Positions 53,515-63,873 of a stretch of DNA of 64,000 bases are shown one piece after another. A model generated the notes under the pieces. That model saw only the letters and a list, made by a program, of their open reading frames with translations. It was not told where the DNA came from and ran no database searches. The DNA comes from Polynucleobacter sp. JS-JIR-II-b4 (lineage in GTDB: Bacteria; Pseudomonadota; Gammaproteobacteria; Burkholderiales; Burkholderiaceae). The stretch spans positions 1,860,001 to 1,924,000 of the forward strand of contig NZ_CP061306.1 in NCBI RefSeq assembly GCF_018687815.1. Direction: 5' to 3'. The position numbers and the translations under genes are program-made. How positions within the stretch are numbered: position 1 is the stretch's first letter; the number at the start of each line of letters is the position of its first letter.

Positions 53515-54887
53515 GTAAAAAAAGAATCGCCATTATTGGCGCAGGCATCTCTGGATTAGGCTGTGCCTACGCCTTAAGACAACATCCTGAATTTGAAATT
53601 ACCTTATATGAAGCTGGCGATCACATTGGCGGTCACAGCAATACAGTCGATATCACTTGCAACATCGGTGGCAAAGACATCACACATGGCGTAGACACTG
53701 GTTTCCTGGTATTCAACCGCAAGACTTATCCACGTCTCGTTCGTTTATTCGAAGAAATTCAAGCGCCAGTAGCCCCCTCAGAAATGTCTTTTTCTGTATC
53801 GATTGATACAGCCACCAAATCTGGGGCGGGGAAAAAGATTGAATGGGCCGGCAACGACATCAATTCTTTTTTTGGACAAAGATCTAATCTTCTCTCTCCA
53901 TCATTTTGGAGAATGGCCTATGACATCTTGCGCTTTAATCGTTTAGCCACTCAGTTGGCGCATGACCAAATTGAAGCTGGTCATCAATACAAAGAGCCTG
54001 ATGAAAAAATTGCGGATTTTTTAAAGCGCCATCGCTTTAGTCAAAGCTTTAAAGAAAATTACTTTCTACCGATGATCGGTGCCATCTGGTCTTGTTCAGT
54101 CGAGCAGATGCTCGAGTTTCCTATTCAAACTATGGTGCGCTTCTGCCATAACCATGGCCTGCTACAAATCCAAAATCGTCCGCAATGGTTGACCATCAAG
54201 GGTGGCTCACGAGAGTATGTAAAGCGACTTGTAGCGGCACTAGAAAAGCATGGTGTGGCCATTAAAAGGGAATGTGTCCTGAAAGTAAATACAGGTCATG
54301 ATGGCGGGCAAGTTGAGGTTATTAGCCAAGCTGGCTCTGCCCATTTCGATGAAGTCATCATGGCTTGTCATAGCGATCAAACGCTAGATTTAGTGCATGG
54401 CATTGATCAACAGGCCAGAAATATCCTAGCATCAGTTCCATACCAAAAGAATCGCGCAATATTACATACCGATATTCGTTTCTTGCCAGATGCAAAACGT
54501 TGCTGGGCTGCATGGAATTACACCGCTAAATCCGGCGCCAAAACCAATACAAAACAACATGTCAGCGTTAACTACTTAATTAATCGCCTGCAACCATTAC
54601 CAGACCAACTTAAAGATACGCAAATTATTGTGAGCTTAAATCCCTCGAAAGAGCCGGATCCAAAACTTGTACATCAAGAGATTCACTACTCACACCCTGT
54701 CTTTGATATGAATGCGATACAGGCGCAGAAAGAGCTTCCCTTAATTCAGGGCACATCATCTATTTGGTATTGCGGTGCCTGGACAGGATTTGGGTTTCAT
54801 GAGGATGGCTTGCGTTCCGGCGAATTAGTTGCAGAAGCTTTAATTGAAAGCATTCGTCAACCGATCAAAACCAAACAAGATGTGTAG
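53511..54887 (+). CDS. FAD-dependent oxidoreductase (amine oxidase/desaturase-like)
   Basis: A 458-residue flavoprotein. The dinucleotide motif IIGAGISGLGCAYAL is at the N terminus, then EAGDHIGGHSNT; the C-terminal FAD segment is WTGFGFHEDGLRSG. It belongs to the NAD(P)-binding/amine-oxidase-like family that accompanies cyclopropane-fatty-acid synthase homologues; related proteins act on fatty acyl chains. The start is GTG 53511, behind AGGAG at 53496-53500, overlapping the peroxidase stop by 4 bases. Confidence 0.9.
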   Translation: MSKKRIAIIGAGISGLGCAYALRQHPEFEITLYEAGDHIGGHSNTVDITCNIGGKDITHGVDTGFLVFNRKTYPRLVRLFEEIQAPVAPSEMSFSVSIDTATKSGAGKKIEWAGNDINSFFGQRSNLLSPSFWRMAYDILRFNRLATQLAHDQIEAGHQYKEPDEKIADFLKRHRFSQSFKENYFLPMIGAIWSCSVEQMLEFPIQTMVRFCHNHGLLQIQNRPQWLTIKGGSREYVKRLVAALEKHGVAIKRECVLKVNTGHDGGQVEVISQAGSAHFDEVIMACHSDQTLDLVHGIDQQARNILASVPYQKNRAILHTDIRFLPDAKRCWAAWNYTAKSGAKTNTKQHVSVNYLINRLQPLPDQLKDTQIIVSLNPSKEPDPKLVHQEIHYSHPVFDMNAIQAQKELPLIQGTSSIWYCGAWTGFGFHEDGLRSGELVAEALIESIRQPIKTKQDV

Positions 54888-54890
54888 TTG

Positions 54891-55676
54891 ATGTCAGATG
54901 CCAAGATTAACTTTGGAGTAGTAAAACACCAGCGCTTGAGGCCGGCTAAGAATGCTTTTGGTTATGGAGTATTTACTATCTCCATCCCTATGCGCGGTCG
55001 TAGCGCCAATCCGAATTTACTGAGTCAAAACGGCTTAAGCGATAACCGTTGGGGCCTCTGTGCATTTTTTGATAAGGACCATGGCCTGGGAGAATCCAAT
55101 AGCCTTGCTTGGATCGAAAAGATTCTTGCAGACAATCATGTGCAACATGTCGATGGAGAAATTTGGCTTCAGACTTTTCCAAGGGTATTGGGCTATGTCT
55201 TTAATCCCGTGAGCTTTTGGATCTGCACACGCGCTGATGGCAAAGTACAGGCGGTACTGGCTGAGGTTAACAATACCTTTGGTGAGCGTCATTGCTATTT
55301 ACTACACAAAGATTCGGGTGAAGTGTTGCGCTCGGGCGAAACACTCAGTAGTAAAAAGGTATTTCACGTTTCACCATTTTGTGCAGTACGTGGTGATTAC
55401 CATTTCCGCTTCTTATTTCCGCAAGATAGTAATAGCGGCAAGAATAATGTCTGTCGCATTGAGCTTCATGAGGATGGCCAACCCCTCATTAACACCAGCA
55501 TTAGCGGCACCAGCCGCCCACTCAGTCGCACCAATATCATGTTGGCGCTACTACGCTACCCATTAATGAGCTTGGGTGTCGTTTTCCGAATACATTGGCA
55601 AGCATTGAAATTGTGGGTAAAAGGTGTACCCTTTCACTCAAAGCCTAAACCACCAGAACTTGAAGTTAGCAGATGA
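54891..55676 (+). CDS. DUF1365 family protein
   Basis: A 261-residue protein of unknown biochemical function. The conserved FNPVSFWIC and VNNTFGERHCYLL motifs identify DUF1365, a family nearly always next to the FAD oxidoreductase and a cyclopropane-synthase homologue. The start is ATG 54891, 3 bases after the previous stop (a TTG at 54888 abuts it). The end overlaps the next start by 4 bases. Confidence 0.9.
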   Translation: MSDAKINFGVVKHQRLRPAKNAFGYGVFTISIPMRGRSANPNLLSQNGLSDNRWGLCAFFDKDHGLGESNSLAWIEKILADNHVQHVDGEIWLQTFPRVLGYVFNPVSFWICTRADGKVQAVLAEVNNTFGERHCYLLHKDSGEVLRSGETLSSKKVFHVSPFCAVRGDYHFRFLFPQDSNSGKNNVCRIELHEDGQPLINTSISGTSRPLSRTNIMLALLRYPLMSLGVVFRIHWQALKLWVKGVPFHSKPKPPELEVSR

Positions 55677-56968
55677 ATCGCCCAGGACAATCCCTTCTCT
55701 CCAGACTCAATTTTTCTCGTCCGCAAGGGCTGGATAGCGCTTCGCCACAACACCAAATTAAGGCTAAGGCACTCCTAACTCTTCTGACGAAGCTAAGCAG
55801 TGGCCATTTAAAACTTACCCTTCCCAATGGCGAGAAGCGCGAGTTTGGTATTCAAAGTGATCAATTACACGCTGAAATTCATATCTTGGAATGGTCTGTA
55901 TTTAAAGAGATCATGTCCCATGGTGATATTGGTTTTGCCGAGAGCTATATTCAAGGCAAATGGAATACTCCCGACCTCAAAGCACTGCTTGAGTTAGCAA
56001 TACGCAACCGAACTATTTTAGAAAAAGCCATTTACGGCAATTGGTATGGATCAATTTTTTACCGTCTAAAACACTGGTTGCGAGATAACAGTAAAGCGGG
56101 AAGCCGCAAGAATATTCATGCGCACTATGACCTAGGTAATGCTTTTTATACTCTATGGCTTGATCCCACGATGAGCTACTCTAGCGCCTGGTTTTCTGAA
56201 GGTAATCAGCAAGTCTTAGCTGATGCACAGCGCGCAAAAATTGGGCGCATTCTAGATTCCTTAAAGACTTCGCCAGGAGAGCACATACTTGAAATTGGTT
56301 GTGGCTGGGGTGGCGTTATGGAGGAGTCTCTTCGTAACAAGAGAACCATTACTGGCCTAACTCTCTCTACAGAGCAAAAAGCATTTGCAGAGAAACGCTT
56401 ACTAGCAGTGCAAGGTCAAATTGCTAATCCTCCTGGATTTGAAGTGCGCCTTCAAGACTATCGCGATTGCCAAGAAAAATTTGATGGCATTGCTTCCGTC
56501 GAAATGTTTGAGGCAGTTGGTGAAAAACATTGGCCAGAGTATTTTGAAACGATTGCCCACTGTCTAAAAGCGGGCGGCAAAGCTTGTATTCAGACGATTG
56601 TAATTGCCGAAGATCTTTTTGATCGTTACAGACGCAACACTGACTTTATTCAACAGTATGTATTTCCTGGAGGCATGCTGCCATCTAGAGCAAGCTTTAA
56701 AGCAAGCGCTGCTAAAGCTGGATTACGAATTGATGATGAATTCGCCTTTGGCGGAGATTACGCAAGAACTCTTTGTTTGTGGCGCGATAGCTTTAATCAA
56801 AAACTACAAGAAGTACGTCAACTTGGCTTTGATGAAGCATTTATACGCCTTTGGAACTTCTACCTCATGTATTGTGCCGCTGGCTTTACTGAGCGTAATA
56901 TCGATGTAGTGCAATTCACCTTGAGTCATCAACCATCACCAGCATCTTCTGATGCGCTAGGCGTATGA
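55673..56968 (+). CDS. Cyclopropane-fatty-acyl-phospholipid synthase-like methyltransferase
   Basis: SAM-dependent enzyme acting on unsaturated acyl chains of membrane phospholipids. HYDLGNAFYTLWLDPTMSYSSAWF and the SAM motif LEIGCGWGG are classic; FIQQYVFPGGMLPS and YCAAGFTERNIDVVQF near the C terminus fit the family. Length 431, with an N-terminal domain of about 110 residues. In this gene setting it may be a methylase making branched or furan-type fatty acids rather than a plain cyclopropane synthase; the sequence alone does not settle that. Confidence 0.92.
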   Translation: MNRPGQSLLSRLNFSRPQGLDSASPQHQIKAKALLTLLTKLSSGHLKLTLPNGEKREFGIQSDQLHAEIHILEWSVFKEIMSHGDIGFAESYIQGKWNTPDLKALLELAIRNRTILEKAIYGNWYGSIFYRLKHWLRDNSKAGSRKNIHAHYDLGNAFYTLWLDPTMSYSSAWFSEGNQQVLADAQRAKIGRILDSLKTSPGEHILEIGCGWGGVMEESLRNKRTITGLTLSTEQKAFAEKRLLAVQGQIANPPGFEVRLQDYRDCQEKFDGIASVEMFEAVGEKHWPEYFETIAHCLKAGGKACIQTIVIAEDLFDRYRRNTDFIQQYVFPGGMLPSRASFKASAAKAGLRIDDEFAFGGDYARTLCLWRDSFNQKLQEVRQLGFDEAFIRLWNFYLMYCAAGFTERNIDVVQFTLSHQPSPASSDALGV

Positions 56969-57741
56969 AACAAAGCGGAATAGATCACTTCTCAGGCAAA
57001 AGAGTCTGGGTCATTGGCGCATCTAGCGGCATTGGTGAAGCTTGTGCGAAAACCCTTCTTCTCAAAGGCGCTAAAGTAGCGCTTTCCAGCCGAAGAGCCG
57101 AACGATTAAATGAAATTGCCCTCACTGGAACGATTGATCAAAGCCTGGTCATTCCTATCGACGTTACCGATGATGCGCAACTCCAGGATGGCTATAAAAC
57201 GATTTTGAACGCCTGGGGCGGAATTGATCTCCTGCTCTTTGTATCTGGCGTATACACCCCATTACGAGCAGCTTATTTTGATTTCAAGATTGCTGAAAAA
57301 ACAATCGATGCAAATCTTCTGGGGCCTATGAGAGCAGTTGCATTAGTGATGCCAGAGATGCTAAAGGCACATTCGGGACATATTGCTATCGTTGGTAGCG
57401 TTGCAGGGTATAGCGGCCTGCCAAAAGCTTTGGCATATGGTCCAAGTAAAGCTGCCATCATTAATTTTTGCGAGAATTTATATTACGACTTGCTGCCGAC
57501 AGGAGTCAGTGTGCACATGATCTCGCCAGGATTTGTGGCTACTGAGGCTACTGCAAAAAATGACTTTGAAATGCCAGCCTTAATTAGTGCCGAGGAAGCA
57601 GCCAGCGAGATATTGAGCGGTATTCAGAAGGGGGAATTCGATATTCACTTCCCTAAGCGATTCACAAGATTCTTAAAATTTCTGAGAATCTTGCCTTACC
57701 CAATCTACTTTTGGATTGTGCGCCGCTTCGTCAAAATTTAA
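56965..57741 (+). CDS. Short-chain dehydrogenase/reductase
   Basis: A 258-residue classical SDR. The cofactor motif GASSGIGEAC is near residue 18, the catalytic Ser in VGSVAGYSGLP and the YxxxK pair in ALAYGPSKAA. A basic residue after the first strand region (SSRRAERL) suggests NADP. The C terminus (FWIVRRFVKI) is basic and aromatic and may touch the membrane. It is the fifth and last gene of the unit; its start overlaps the previous stop by 4 bases. Confidence 0.9.
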   Translation: MKQSGIDHFSGKRVWVIGASSGIGEACAKTLLLKGAKVALSSRRAERLNEIALTGTIDQSLVIPIDVTDDAQLQDGYKTILNAWGGIDLLLFVSGVYTPLRAAYFDFKIAEKTIDANLLGPMRAVALVMPEMLKAHSGHIAIVGSVAGYSGLPKALAYGPSKAAIINFCENLYYDLLPTGVSVHMISPGFVATEATAKNDFEMPALISAEEAASEILSGIQKGEFDIHFPKRFTRFLKFLRILPYPIYFWIVRRFVKI

Positions 57742-57778
57742 GCGGCGCTAAAGCATTACGCAGCAACCTATTTCGAAG

Positions 57779-58426
57779 TTACTGTTTGTACTTGTCTTTA
57801 CGAATTTTCTCTTCTAGATAATCCATTACTGTAATTGCTTTAGCTTTCGATCCAGCAATGGATGGTGATGTCACATACTTACCCTGCATCACAATCGTCG
57901 GTACGCCATCAATACGATAGGCTTCGGTTAATTGCTTAGCAGCACGCGCTTTAGAAACTACTGCAAAAGAGCGATAGGTTGCCAAGAAGGTATTGCGATC
58001 AACGCCTTGAGACGCAACCCAATCTGCAATCTCCGTCTCAGTTAAGAGCCGCTTATTTTCCTTATGCATTGCATACATTACTTTCTCATTTAAGGCATCA
58101 GCTTTGCCCATCGATTCAAGCGCGTAATACATTTGGCTATGGGGCAAGAAGTCGTCACGGAAAGCTACGGGAACTCTTTTGAAGACAACATCCTTAGGCT
58201 GGCGCTTTACCCAGCTACTGAGCTCTGGCTCAAAGTCATAGCAATGTGGGCAACCATACCAAAAGAATTCAATAACCTCTACTTTTCCCTTGGTTTCGAC
58301 CGGTTGTGCAACAGGCAATATGCGGTAATCAAAACCCTCTTCGATTTTTTGAGCTTGCGCACTAGCAAAGCCACTTAAAGAAAGCAGTGCTAATAAAGTA
58401 ATGAATCTTTTGCTGAATGAAATCAT
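57779..58426 (-). CDS. dsbA: Thiol:disulfide interchange protein DsbA
   Basis: Periplasmic oxidase that introduces disulfide bonds. A signal peptide ends near LSGFASA; the active site is CPHC in FFWYGCPHCYDFE, and the cis-proline lies in DGVPTIVMQGK. Length 215 is normal. Its start overlaps the SPOR protein's stop by 4 bases, so the two are coexpressed. Confidence 0.95.
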   Translation of the reverse strand: MISFSKRFITLLALLSLSGFASAQAQKIEEGFDYRILPVAQPVETKGKVEVIEFFWYGCPHCYDFEPELSSWVKRQPKDVVFKRVPVAFRDDFLPHSQMYYALESMGKADALNEKVMYAMHKENKRLLTETEIADWVASQGVDRNTFLATYRSFAVVSKARAAKQLTEAYRIDGVPTIVMQGKYVTSPSIAGSKAKAITVMDYLEEKIRKDKYKQ

Positions 58427-59010
58427 GATTTACTGGATTTGATTAAGGTTGGTTTAATGCCCATGCTACTCAATTTGTCTCGCACTGAGTTGCTCTCTTC
58501 AACGCTGTTATATGGACCTACCCGCACGCGCCAAAGAGTATTGCCGTCACTCGTGACTTCACTTAACTGGGCTTGAATTCCCTGGATTGCTAAATTCGCT
58601 TTTTGCGCATCTGCATCAGCACGCTTCGTAAACGCACCCACTTGCAAGAAATAAATGGAATCTGATTTGCTTGCAGGAGATGCATCCGCTGGCTTATCAG
58701 CAGTTTTCTTGCCGTTTACCAAATCACCTATTGGATCTGTTGAGGCTGGAGGAGCTGATTTACCCTGAAGGGGCTTATTTAAATCAACTGGCTCAGCAGG
58801 AGCACCCGCCTCACCTTCAGCAGGTGCTGTAGAAGGTTTAATAATCAAAGGCAGACTTGGGGCGCGCATCCCCGGTCTTTCTTGAGGGGTATTTTTAGAA
58901 AGATAAAAGGCGATGACAAAGGCAATTCCAAGACCTACACCCAAACCCAAAATAAAGCCGAGAATAGTGCCGCCGTATTGGGAGTTTTGTTGATTCGGTG
59001 TTTTCATCAT
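58423..59010 (-). CDS. SPOR domain membrane protein
   Basis: A 195-residue bitopic protein. The membrane helix is at about 15-38, followed by a Pro/Ala-rich linker and a C-terminal SPOR domain (about 120-192: YFLQVGAFTKRADADAQKANL, cut here in the middle of a longer motif, then VRVGPY). SPOR domains bind denuded peptidoglycan at the division site. The order argS-SPOR-dsbA is common in betaproteobacteria. GAGGAA before the ATG can act as ribosome site. Confidence 0.92.
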   Translation of the reverse strand: MMKTPNQQNSQYGGTILGFILGLGVGLGIAFVIAFYLSKNTPQERPGMRAPSLPLIIKPSTAPAEGEAGAPAEPVDLNKPLQGKSAPPASTDPIGDLVNGKKTADKPADASPASKSDSIYFLQVGAFTKRADADAQKANLAIQGIQAQLSEVTSDGNTLWRVRVGPYNSVEESNSVRDKLSSMGIKPTLIKSSKS

Positions 59011-59045
59011 TTCCTCATCTTACATCTTCACTTCATACCTCGCCA

Positions 59046-60773
59046 TTACATCTTAATTGGCGCGGATACCCCGAGTACTTTTAAGCCATTTTGCAGAACC
59101 TGACGGGTTGCTAGCAGTAATGCAAGACGTGCTTGTTTTAAGTTCTGGTCGTCAACTAATACACGATCTGCGTTATAGAAGGTATGGAAATCACCTGCTA
59201 AGTCACGCAGATAAAAAGCCAATGCATGAGGCGCCAATTCTTCGGCAGCGGCCGTCAGAACTTCTGGGTATTCCGCCAAACGGCGCAGCAAATGATCAGA
59301 TGCTTTACTTTGTAGGAGTGATAAATCAGCGTTAGCTAAATCCGATATTTGGCCACCCCACTGCTGCAAGATTGAATTAATTCGCGCATGCGCATACTGA
59401 ACGTAGAACACTGGGTTCTCATCGTTTTGCTGCAAGGCTAAATCAATATCAAAAACAAACTCGGTGTCTGCCTTACGCGAGATCAAGAAAAAGCGCACAG
59501 CATCCCGTCCACGCTGCAAAGCCAGCTCTCTCTCTTCAGGCGTCATCTCCGGCGTAACGCCACCGGACCATTCAACCAAATCACGCACGGTTACATATGA
59601 ACCAGCACGCTTAGAAATTTTGACCTCTTCACCATGGCGCATGACGGTAACCATCTTATGCAACACATAGTCAGGGTATGTTTTCGGGATATCCCAACCA
59701 CGCTTTTGTGCCACGCCCTGCAAGCCTGAACGCACGCGGGCAATCGTGCCATGGTGATCACTACCCTGCACATTAATTACTTTCTGAAAGCCGCGATTCC
59801 ACTTGCTGGCATGATAAGCCACATCAGGCACAAAGTAGGTAAAGCTACCATCTGACTTACGCATCACGCGATCTTTATCGTCACCATCATCCGTACTCTT
59901 CAACCAGAGCGCACCTTCGGATTCATAGGTCTTGCCAATGCTTTGTAAGTCGCCAACGATTTGTGCAACGCTACCGTCGGTATATAAAGAAGACTCTAAG
60001 TAATAGCAATCAAATTTCACACCAAAAGTTTTTAAATCAATGTCCTGTTCGTTGCGCAAATAGGCAACCGCGAATTGACGAATGGCTTCAAGATCATCTT
60101 TAAATTCTGGAGAGACTTTAAATGCGCTAGCAATCTCCGCTATATATTCACCGTTATATGCCTGCTCAGGCCACTTGGCATCTCCAGGCTTTAATCCCTG
60201 CAAGCGAGCTTGAACAGATACGGCTAAATTCGCAATTTGTACACCGGCATCGTTGTAATAAAACTCACGATGAACTTTGATTCCTTGGGTAGCCAATAGA
60301 TTAGCTAAGGCATCGCCCAGCGCTGCTTGTCTACCGTGACCTACATGCAATGGGCCGGTTGGATTGGCGGAGACAAACTCAATCATGGCGCTTGGCGCAG
60401 ACCGACCGTCCTGCACAGACTCACCAAAATGAGTTCCCGCAGAAAGGATCTCCTGAACTACAGCAGTCTTAGCAGCATTGCTAAGGCGGAAATTAATAAA
60501 GCCAGGGCCAGCGATGTCACAGGATGCAATCAGCTCATTAAAGCCTGCTTGCTGCTGCAAACGCTCCACCAAAGCCTGTGCCAGCTCACGCGGGTTCAGT
60601 TTCCAAGCCTTAGCTAGCTGGAGGGCGATATTACAAGCGACATCCCCATGATCAACAGCCTTGGGACGCTCCAAACGGGGGACAGGAGCCTCCCCTAGGT
60701 CGCGTTCCTGAGCCAAGCCTGCAAGTGCAGCACTCAGCATTTCAATTAAACGATTTTTATTGGTTAACAACAT
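59046..60773 (-). CDS. argS: Arginyl-tRNA synthetase
   Basis: Class I aminoacyl-tRNA synthetase. The HIGH motif reads HVGHGR (in [13 protein letters not shown]), and the KMSKS-like loop is [10 protein letters not shown]. The N-terminal Add-1 domain and the C-terminal anticodon-binding DALR domain (ending [13 protein letters not shown]) frame the catalytic core. Length 575 is normal. It is divergent from the DUF1840 gene with 35 bases between. Confidence 0.97.
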   Translation of the reverse strand: MLLTNKNRLIEMLSAALAGLAQERDLGEAPVPRLERPKAVDHGDVACNIALQLAKAWKLNPRELAQALVERLQQQAGFNELIASCDIAGPGFINFRLSNAAKTAVVQEILSAGTHFGESVQDGRSAPSAMIEFVSANPTGPLHVGHGRQAALGDALANLLATQGIKVHREFYYNDAGVQIANLAVSVQARLQGLKPGDAKWPEQAYNGEYIAEIASAFKVSPEFKDDLEAIRQFAVAYLRNEQDIDLKTFGVKFDCYYLESSLYTDGSVAQIVGDLQSIGKTYESEGALWLKSTDDGDDKDRVMRKSDGSFTYFVPDVAYHASKWNRGFQKVINVQGSDHHGTIARVRSGLQGVAQKRGWDIPKTYPDYVLHKMVTVMRHGEEVKISKRAGSYVTVRDLVEWSGGVTPEMTPEERELALQRGRDAVRFFLISRKADTEFVFDIDLALQQNDENPVFYVQYAHARINSILQQWGGQISDLANADLSLLQSKASDHLLRRLAEYPEVLTAAAEELAPHALAFYLRDLAGDFHTFYNADRVLVDDQNLKQARLALLLATRQVLQNGLKVLGVSAPIKM

Positions 60774-60808
60774 AGATAAGTGAGTTTATCAGGTGGTAAG
60801 CTATCGAA

Positions 60809-61126
60809 ATGATCTATCAATTTCGCTCAAAGGCTGGTCCAGATGTCATCATGCTGGCGGATCTGACTAAACGAATTTTTGATATTTTGGGGCGCCCCCT
60901 AGAGCCTCGCGGAATTTTGACCGTTGAGCAACTGCCAGACCTCATCACTGCTCTAGAAACTGCCATCCTCAAAGATCTTGAGGAGCGGGCTAAAACAAAT
61001 GACGAGTCCGAGAAGGGCGCTGAGAAGCCTAAGCTGGCTGATCGCCTTGGACAGCGAGCCTACCCATTCCTGGAGTTAATGAAGCAGTCCAAAGCTAAGG
61101 ACGAACCCGTTATGTGGGGTGTTTAA
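60809..61126 (+). CDS. DUF1840 family protein
   Basis: A 105-residue protein of the DUF1840 family: [17 protein letters not shown] at the N terminus, [16 protein letters not shown], and [14 protein letters not shown] near the end. Mostly helical, cytoplasmic, function unknown. It is paired with argS in betaproteobacteria. A weak TAAGCT box lies six bases before the ATG. The 3' end overlaps metH by 4 bases on the opposite strand. Confidence 0.88.
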   Translation: MIYQFRSKAGPDVIMLADLTKRIFDILGRPLEPRGILTVEQLPDLITALETAILKDLEERAKTNDESEKGAEKPKLADRLGQRAYPFLELMKQSKAKDEPVMWGV

Positions 61127-63873
61127 TCTATCAAGCTCGCTAGCTGGCGACGGGTATCTTCAATACTTTGACCGCGGCGTTTGGCTAAGTCTTCAACCTG
61201 ATCATCCGATAGCTTGCCCACATTAAAGTAGCGCGCATCCGGATGAGCCAAATAGAAACCGCTCACACTTGAAGCTGGATTCATGGCCATTGACTCGGTC
61301 AGAGTCATGCCAATATCTTCAGAGCCAATTACCCGTAATAAATCCTCTTTAACTTCATGTGCAGGGCAGGCCGGGTAACCAGGTGCCGGACGAATACCGC
61401 GGTACTCTTCATTGATCATTTGGTCATTGGTCAAAATCTCGTCTGTTGCATAGCCCCATAAGTCTGTACGCACACGATGGTGCATGAGCTCAGCAAAAGC
61501 TTCTGCTAAGCGGTCAGCTAGGGCCTTTAACATAATGGCACTGTAGTCATCATGTTTTGCTTGAAACTCAGCCACTTTCTTTTCAACACCATGACCGGTG
61601 GTCACTGCAAAACAACCCAGGTAATCAGCCACGCCGGAGTCCTTTGGCGCAACATAGTCTGCCAAACAACGATTAGGTCTGCGAACACCCTCTACAACAG
61701 GGCGCTCGGACTGCTGTCGCAAGTTATGCCAAACAAACAAAGGGTGCTCGCGTGCTTCATCGCTATATAAAACGATATCGTCGCCAACGGTATTAGCAGG
61801 ATAGAAGGCCACTACTGCATCTGCTTGTAGCCATTGCCCCTTAATCAGCTTATCAAGCAAGGCTTGGGCGTCTGCAAAGACTTTGCGTGCTTCAACACCA
61901 ACCACTTCATCATCCAAGATCGCCGGAAACTTTCCCGCTAAATCCCAGGTCTGAAAGAAAGGCGTCCAGTCGATGTATTTAGCAATATCACTCAGTGCAA
62001 AGTTTTTAAATATGCGACGGCCAATAAACTTCGGCTTCTCTGGAACATATGCAGACCAATCAATCATCTCGCGATTTTTACGGGCTGCAGCCAAAGAAAT
62101 TGTTGGCGCCGCTTTCTTGTTCGCATGTTGCTCACGAATACGCACATAGTCATCGCGTAAATCTTGAATAAATTTCTTGGCACTTTCATCGGACAGCAAG
62201 CTGGAAGCTACTGAAACTGAACGAGATGCGTCAGGTACATACACCACAGGGCCATCGTAGTGTGGGGCAATCTTCACTGCTGTATGAACGCGTGAAGTTG
62301 TTGCACCACCAATCATCAATGGGATTTGGCGCTCGCGGAACCAATCATCACGTTGCATTTCTTGTGCAACATAAGTCATCTCTTCTAGCGAAGGCGTAAT
62401 CAGGCCAGATAAGCCGACAATGTCCGCATTCTCTTCTTTGGCACGCTTGAGAATCTCTGCACAAGGAACCATCACACCCATATTGGCTACTTCAAAGTTA
62501 TTGCATTGCAGAACAACGGTCACAATATTTTTACCAATATCGTGAACGTCGCCCTTCACAGTAGCCATGACGATCTTGCCCTTAGCCTTAGCTTCGCCAC
62601 CTGCTGCAATATGTTGACGCTTTTCTTCTTCGATGTACGGAATCAAGATGGCAACTGCTTGCTTCATCACACGCGCACTTTTAACTACTTGAGGTAAGAA
62701 CATCTTGCCCGCACCAAACAAGTCGCCCACGACATTCATGCCGTCCATCAGCGGGCCCTCAATAACTTCAATGGGCCTGCCACCAGCGCCCATAATTTCA
62801 GCTCGTAAATCTTCGGTATCTTCTTCAATAAAAGTAGTAATGCCATGCACCAGGGCATGCGTTAGACGCTCACGTACAGGGGCTTCACGCCACACTAGGT
62901 TCTCGACCTGCTTAGCGCCGCCACCTTTAAATTGATCGGCAATATCGAGCAAACGCTCGGTAGGTGTTTTGCCATCTTTTTCTTTAAAGCGATTGAGAAC
63001 AACATCCTCAACACGCTCACGCAACTCAGGATCTAAATCGGCGTAAACGCCCAACTGACCTGCATTCACAATGCCCATATCCATGCCAGCTTGAATGGCG
63101 TGATACAGGAACACCGTATGAATTGCTTCACGAACACGGTCATTACCGCGGAATGAGAAGCTCACATTAGAAACGCCGCCGCTAACCTTAGCACCCGGTA
63201 GGTTTTCTTTAATCCAGCGGGTGGCATTAATAAAGTCGACCGCATAGTTGTCGTGCTCTTCAATACCAGTAGCGATTGCAAAAATATTTGGATCAAAAAT
63301 AATGTCTTCAGCTGGAAAGCCAATTTCATTCACTAAGATCTCATAGCAGCGCTGACAGATTTCTGTCTTACGCTTAAAGGTATCGGCTTGCCCTACCTCA
63401 TCAAAAGCCATCACTACAGAAGCAGCACCATAACGACGAATTAAACGCGCTTGTTTTCTGAAAGACTCTTCACCCTCTTTTAAGGAGATCGAGTTCACAA
63501 TTGGCTTACCTTGAATGCACTTCAAACCTGCTTCAATCACACTCCACTTGGAGGAATCGATCATGATAGGAACACGTGCAATATCAGGCTCAGAGGCGAT
63601 CAAATTAAGGAAGCGTGTCATCGCCGCCTCAGAATCTAACATCGCTTCATCCATATTAATGTCGATGACTTGTGCGCCATTCTCAACCTGCTGACGCGCC
63701 ACAACGAGCGCCTCATCAAATTGATTATTCAAAATCATTCTGGAAAATGCTTTTGAGCCTGTGACGTTCGTACGCTCACCGATGTTGACGAAGCCAACAT
63801 CAGAGGTCACGTTAAATGGCTCAAGGCCAGAAAGCTTCATCGCTGGCATTACTTTTTTCTCTATCTTGCTCAT
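61123..63873 (-). CDS. metH: Cobalamin-dependent methionine synthase, folate/B12/activation part (split MetH)
   Basis: Transfers methyl from methyltetrahydrofolate through cobalamin to homocysteine. This 916-residue chain has the pterin-binding domain (about 20-280, GERTNVTGS), the cobalamin cap and B12-binding domain with the cobalt-ligand motif [10 protein letters not shown] (about 460), and the SAM-binding activation domain with [14 protein letters not shown] near the C terminus. The N-terminal homocysteine-binding zinc domain of one-piece MetH is missing; it is encoded by the gene just upstream, whose stop overlaps this start (ATGA). Confidence 0.96.
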   Translation of the reverse strand: MSKIEKKVMPAMKLSGLEPFNVTSDVGFVNIGERTNVTGSKAFSRMILNNQFDEALVVARQQVENGAQVIDINMDEAMLDSEAAMTRFLNLIASEPDIARVPIMIDSSKWSVIEAGLKCIQGKPIVNSISLKEGEESFRKQARLIRRYGAASVVMAFDEVGQADTFKRKTEICQRCYEILVNEIGFPAEDIIFDPNIFAIATGIEEHDNYAVDFINATRWIKENLPGAKVSGGVSNVSFSFRGNDRVREAIHTVFLYHAIQAGMDMGIVNAGQLGVYADLDPELRERVEDVVLNRFKEKDGKTPTERLLDIADQFKGGGAKQVENLVWREAPVRERLTHALVHGITTFIEEDTEDLRAEIMGAGGRPIEVIEGPLMDGMNVVGDLFGAGKMFLPQVVKSARVMKQAVAILIPYIEEEKRQHIAAGGEAKAKGKIVMATVKGDVHDIGKNIVTVVLQCNNFEVANMGVMVPCAEILKRAKEENADIVGLSGLITPSLEEMTYVAQEMQRDDWFRERQIPLMIGGATTSRVHTAVKIAPHYDGPVVYVPDASRSVSVASSLLSDESAKKFIQDLRDDYVRIREQHANKKAAPTISLAAARKNREMIDWSAYVPEKPKFIGRRIFKNFALSDIAKYIDWTPFFQTWDLAGKFPAILDDEVVGVEARKVFADAQALLDKLIKGQWLQADAVVAFYPANTVGDDIVLYSDEAREHPLFVWHNLRQQSERPVVEGVRRPNRCLADYVAPKDSGVADYLGCFAVTTGHGVEKKVAEFQAKHDDYSAIMLKALADRLAEAFAELMHHRVRTDLWGYATDEILTNDQMINEEYRGIRPAPGYPACPAHEVKEDLLRVIGSEDIGMTLTESMAMNPASSVSGFYLAHPDARYFNVGKLSDDQVEDLAKRRGQSIEDTRRQLASLID

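Noticed and set aside
59011..59022. TAAGAT six bases before the SPOR gene as a leaderless box
   Set aside because: The spacer GAGGAA works as a ribosome site, so the match is not evidence for a leaderless start.
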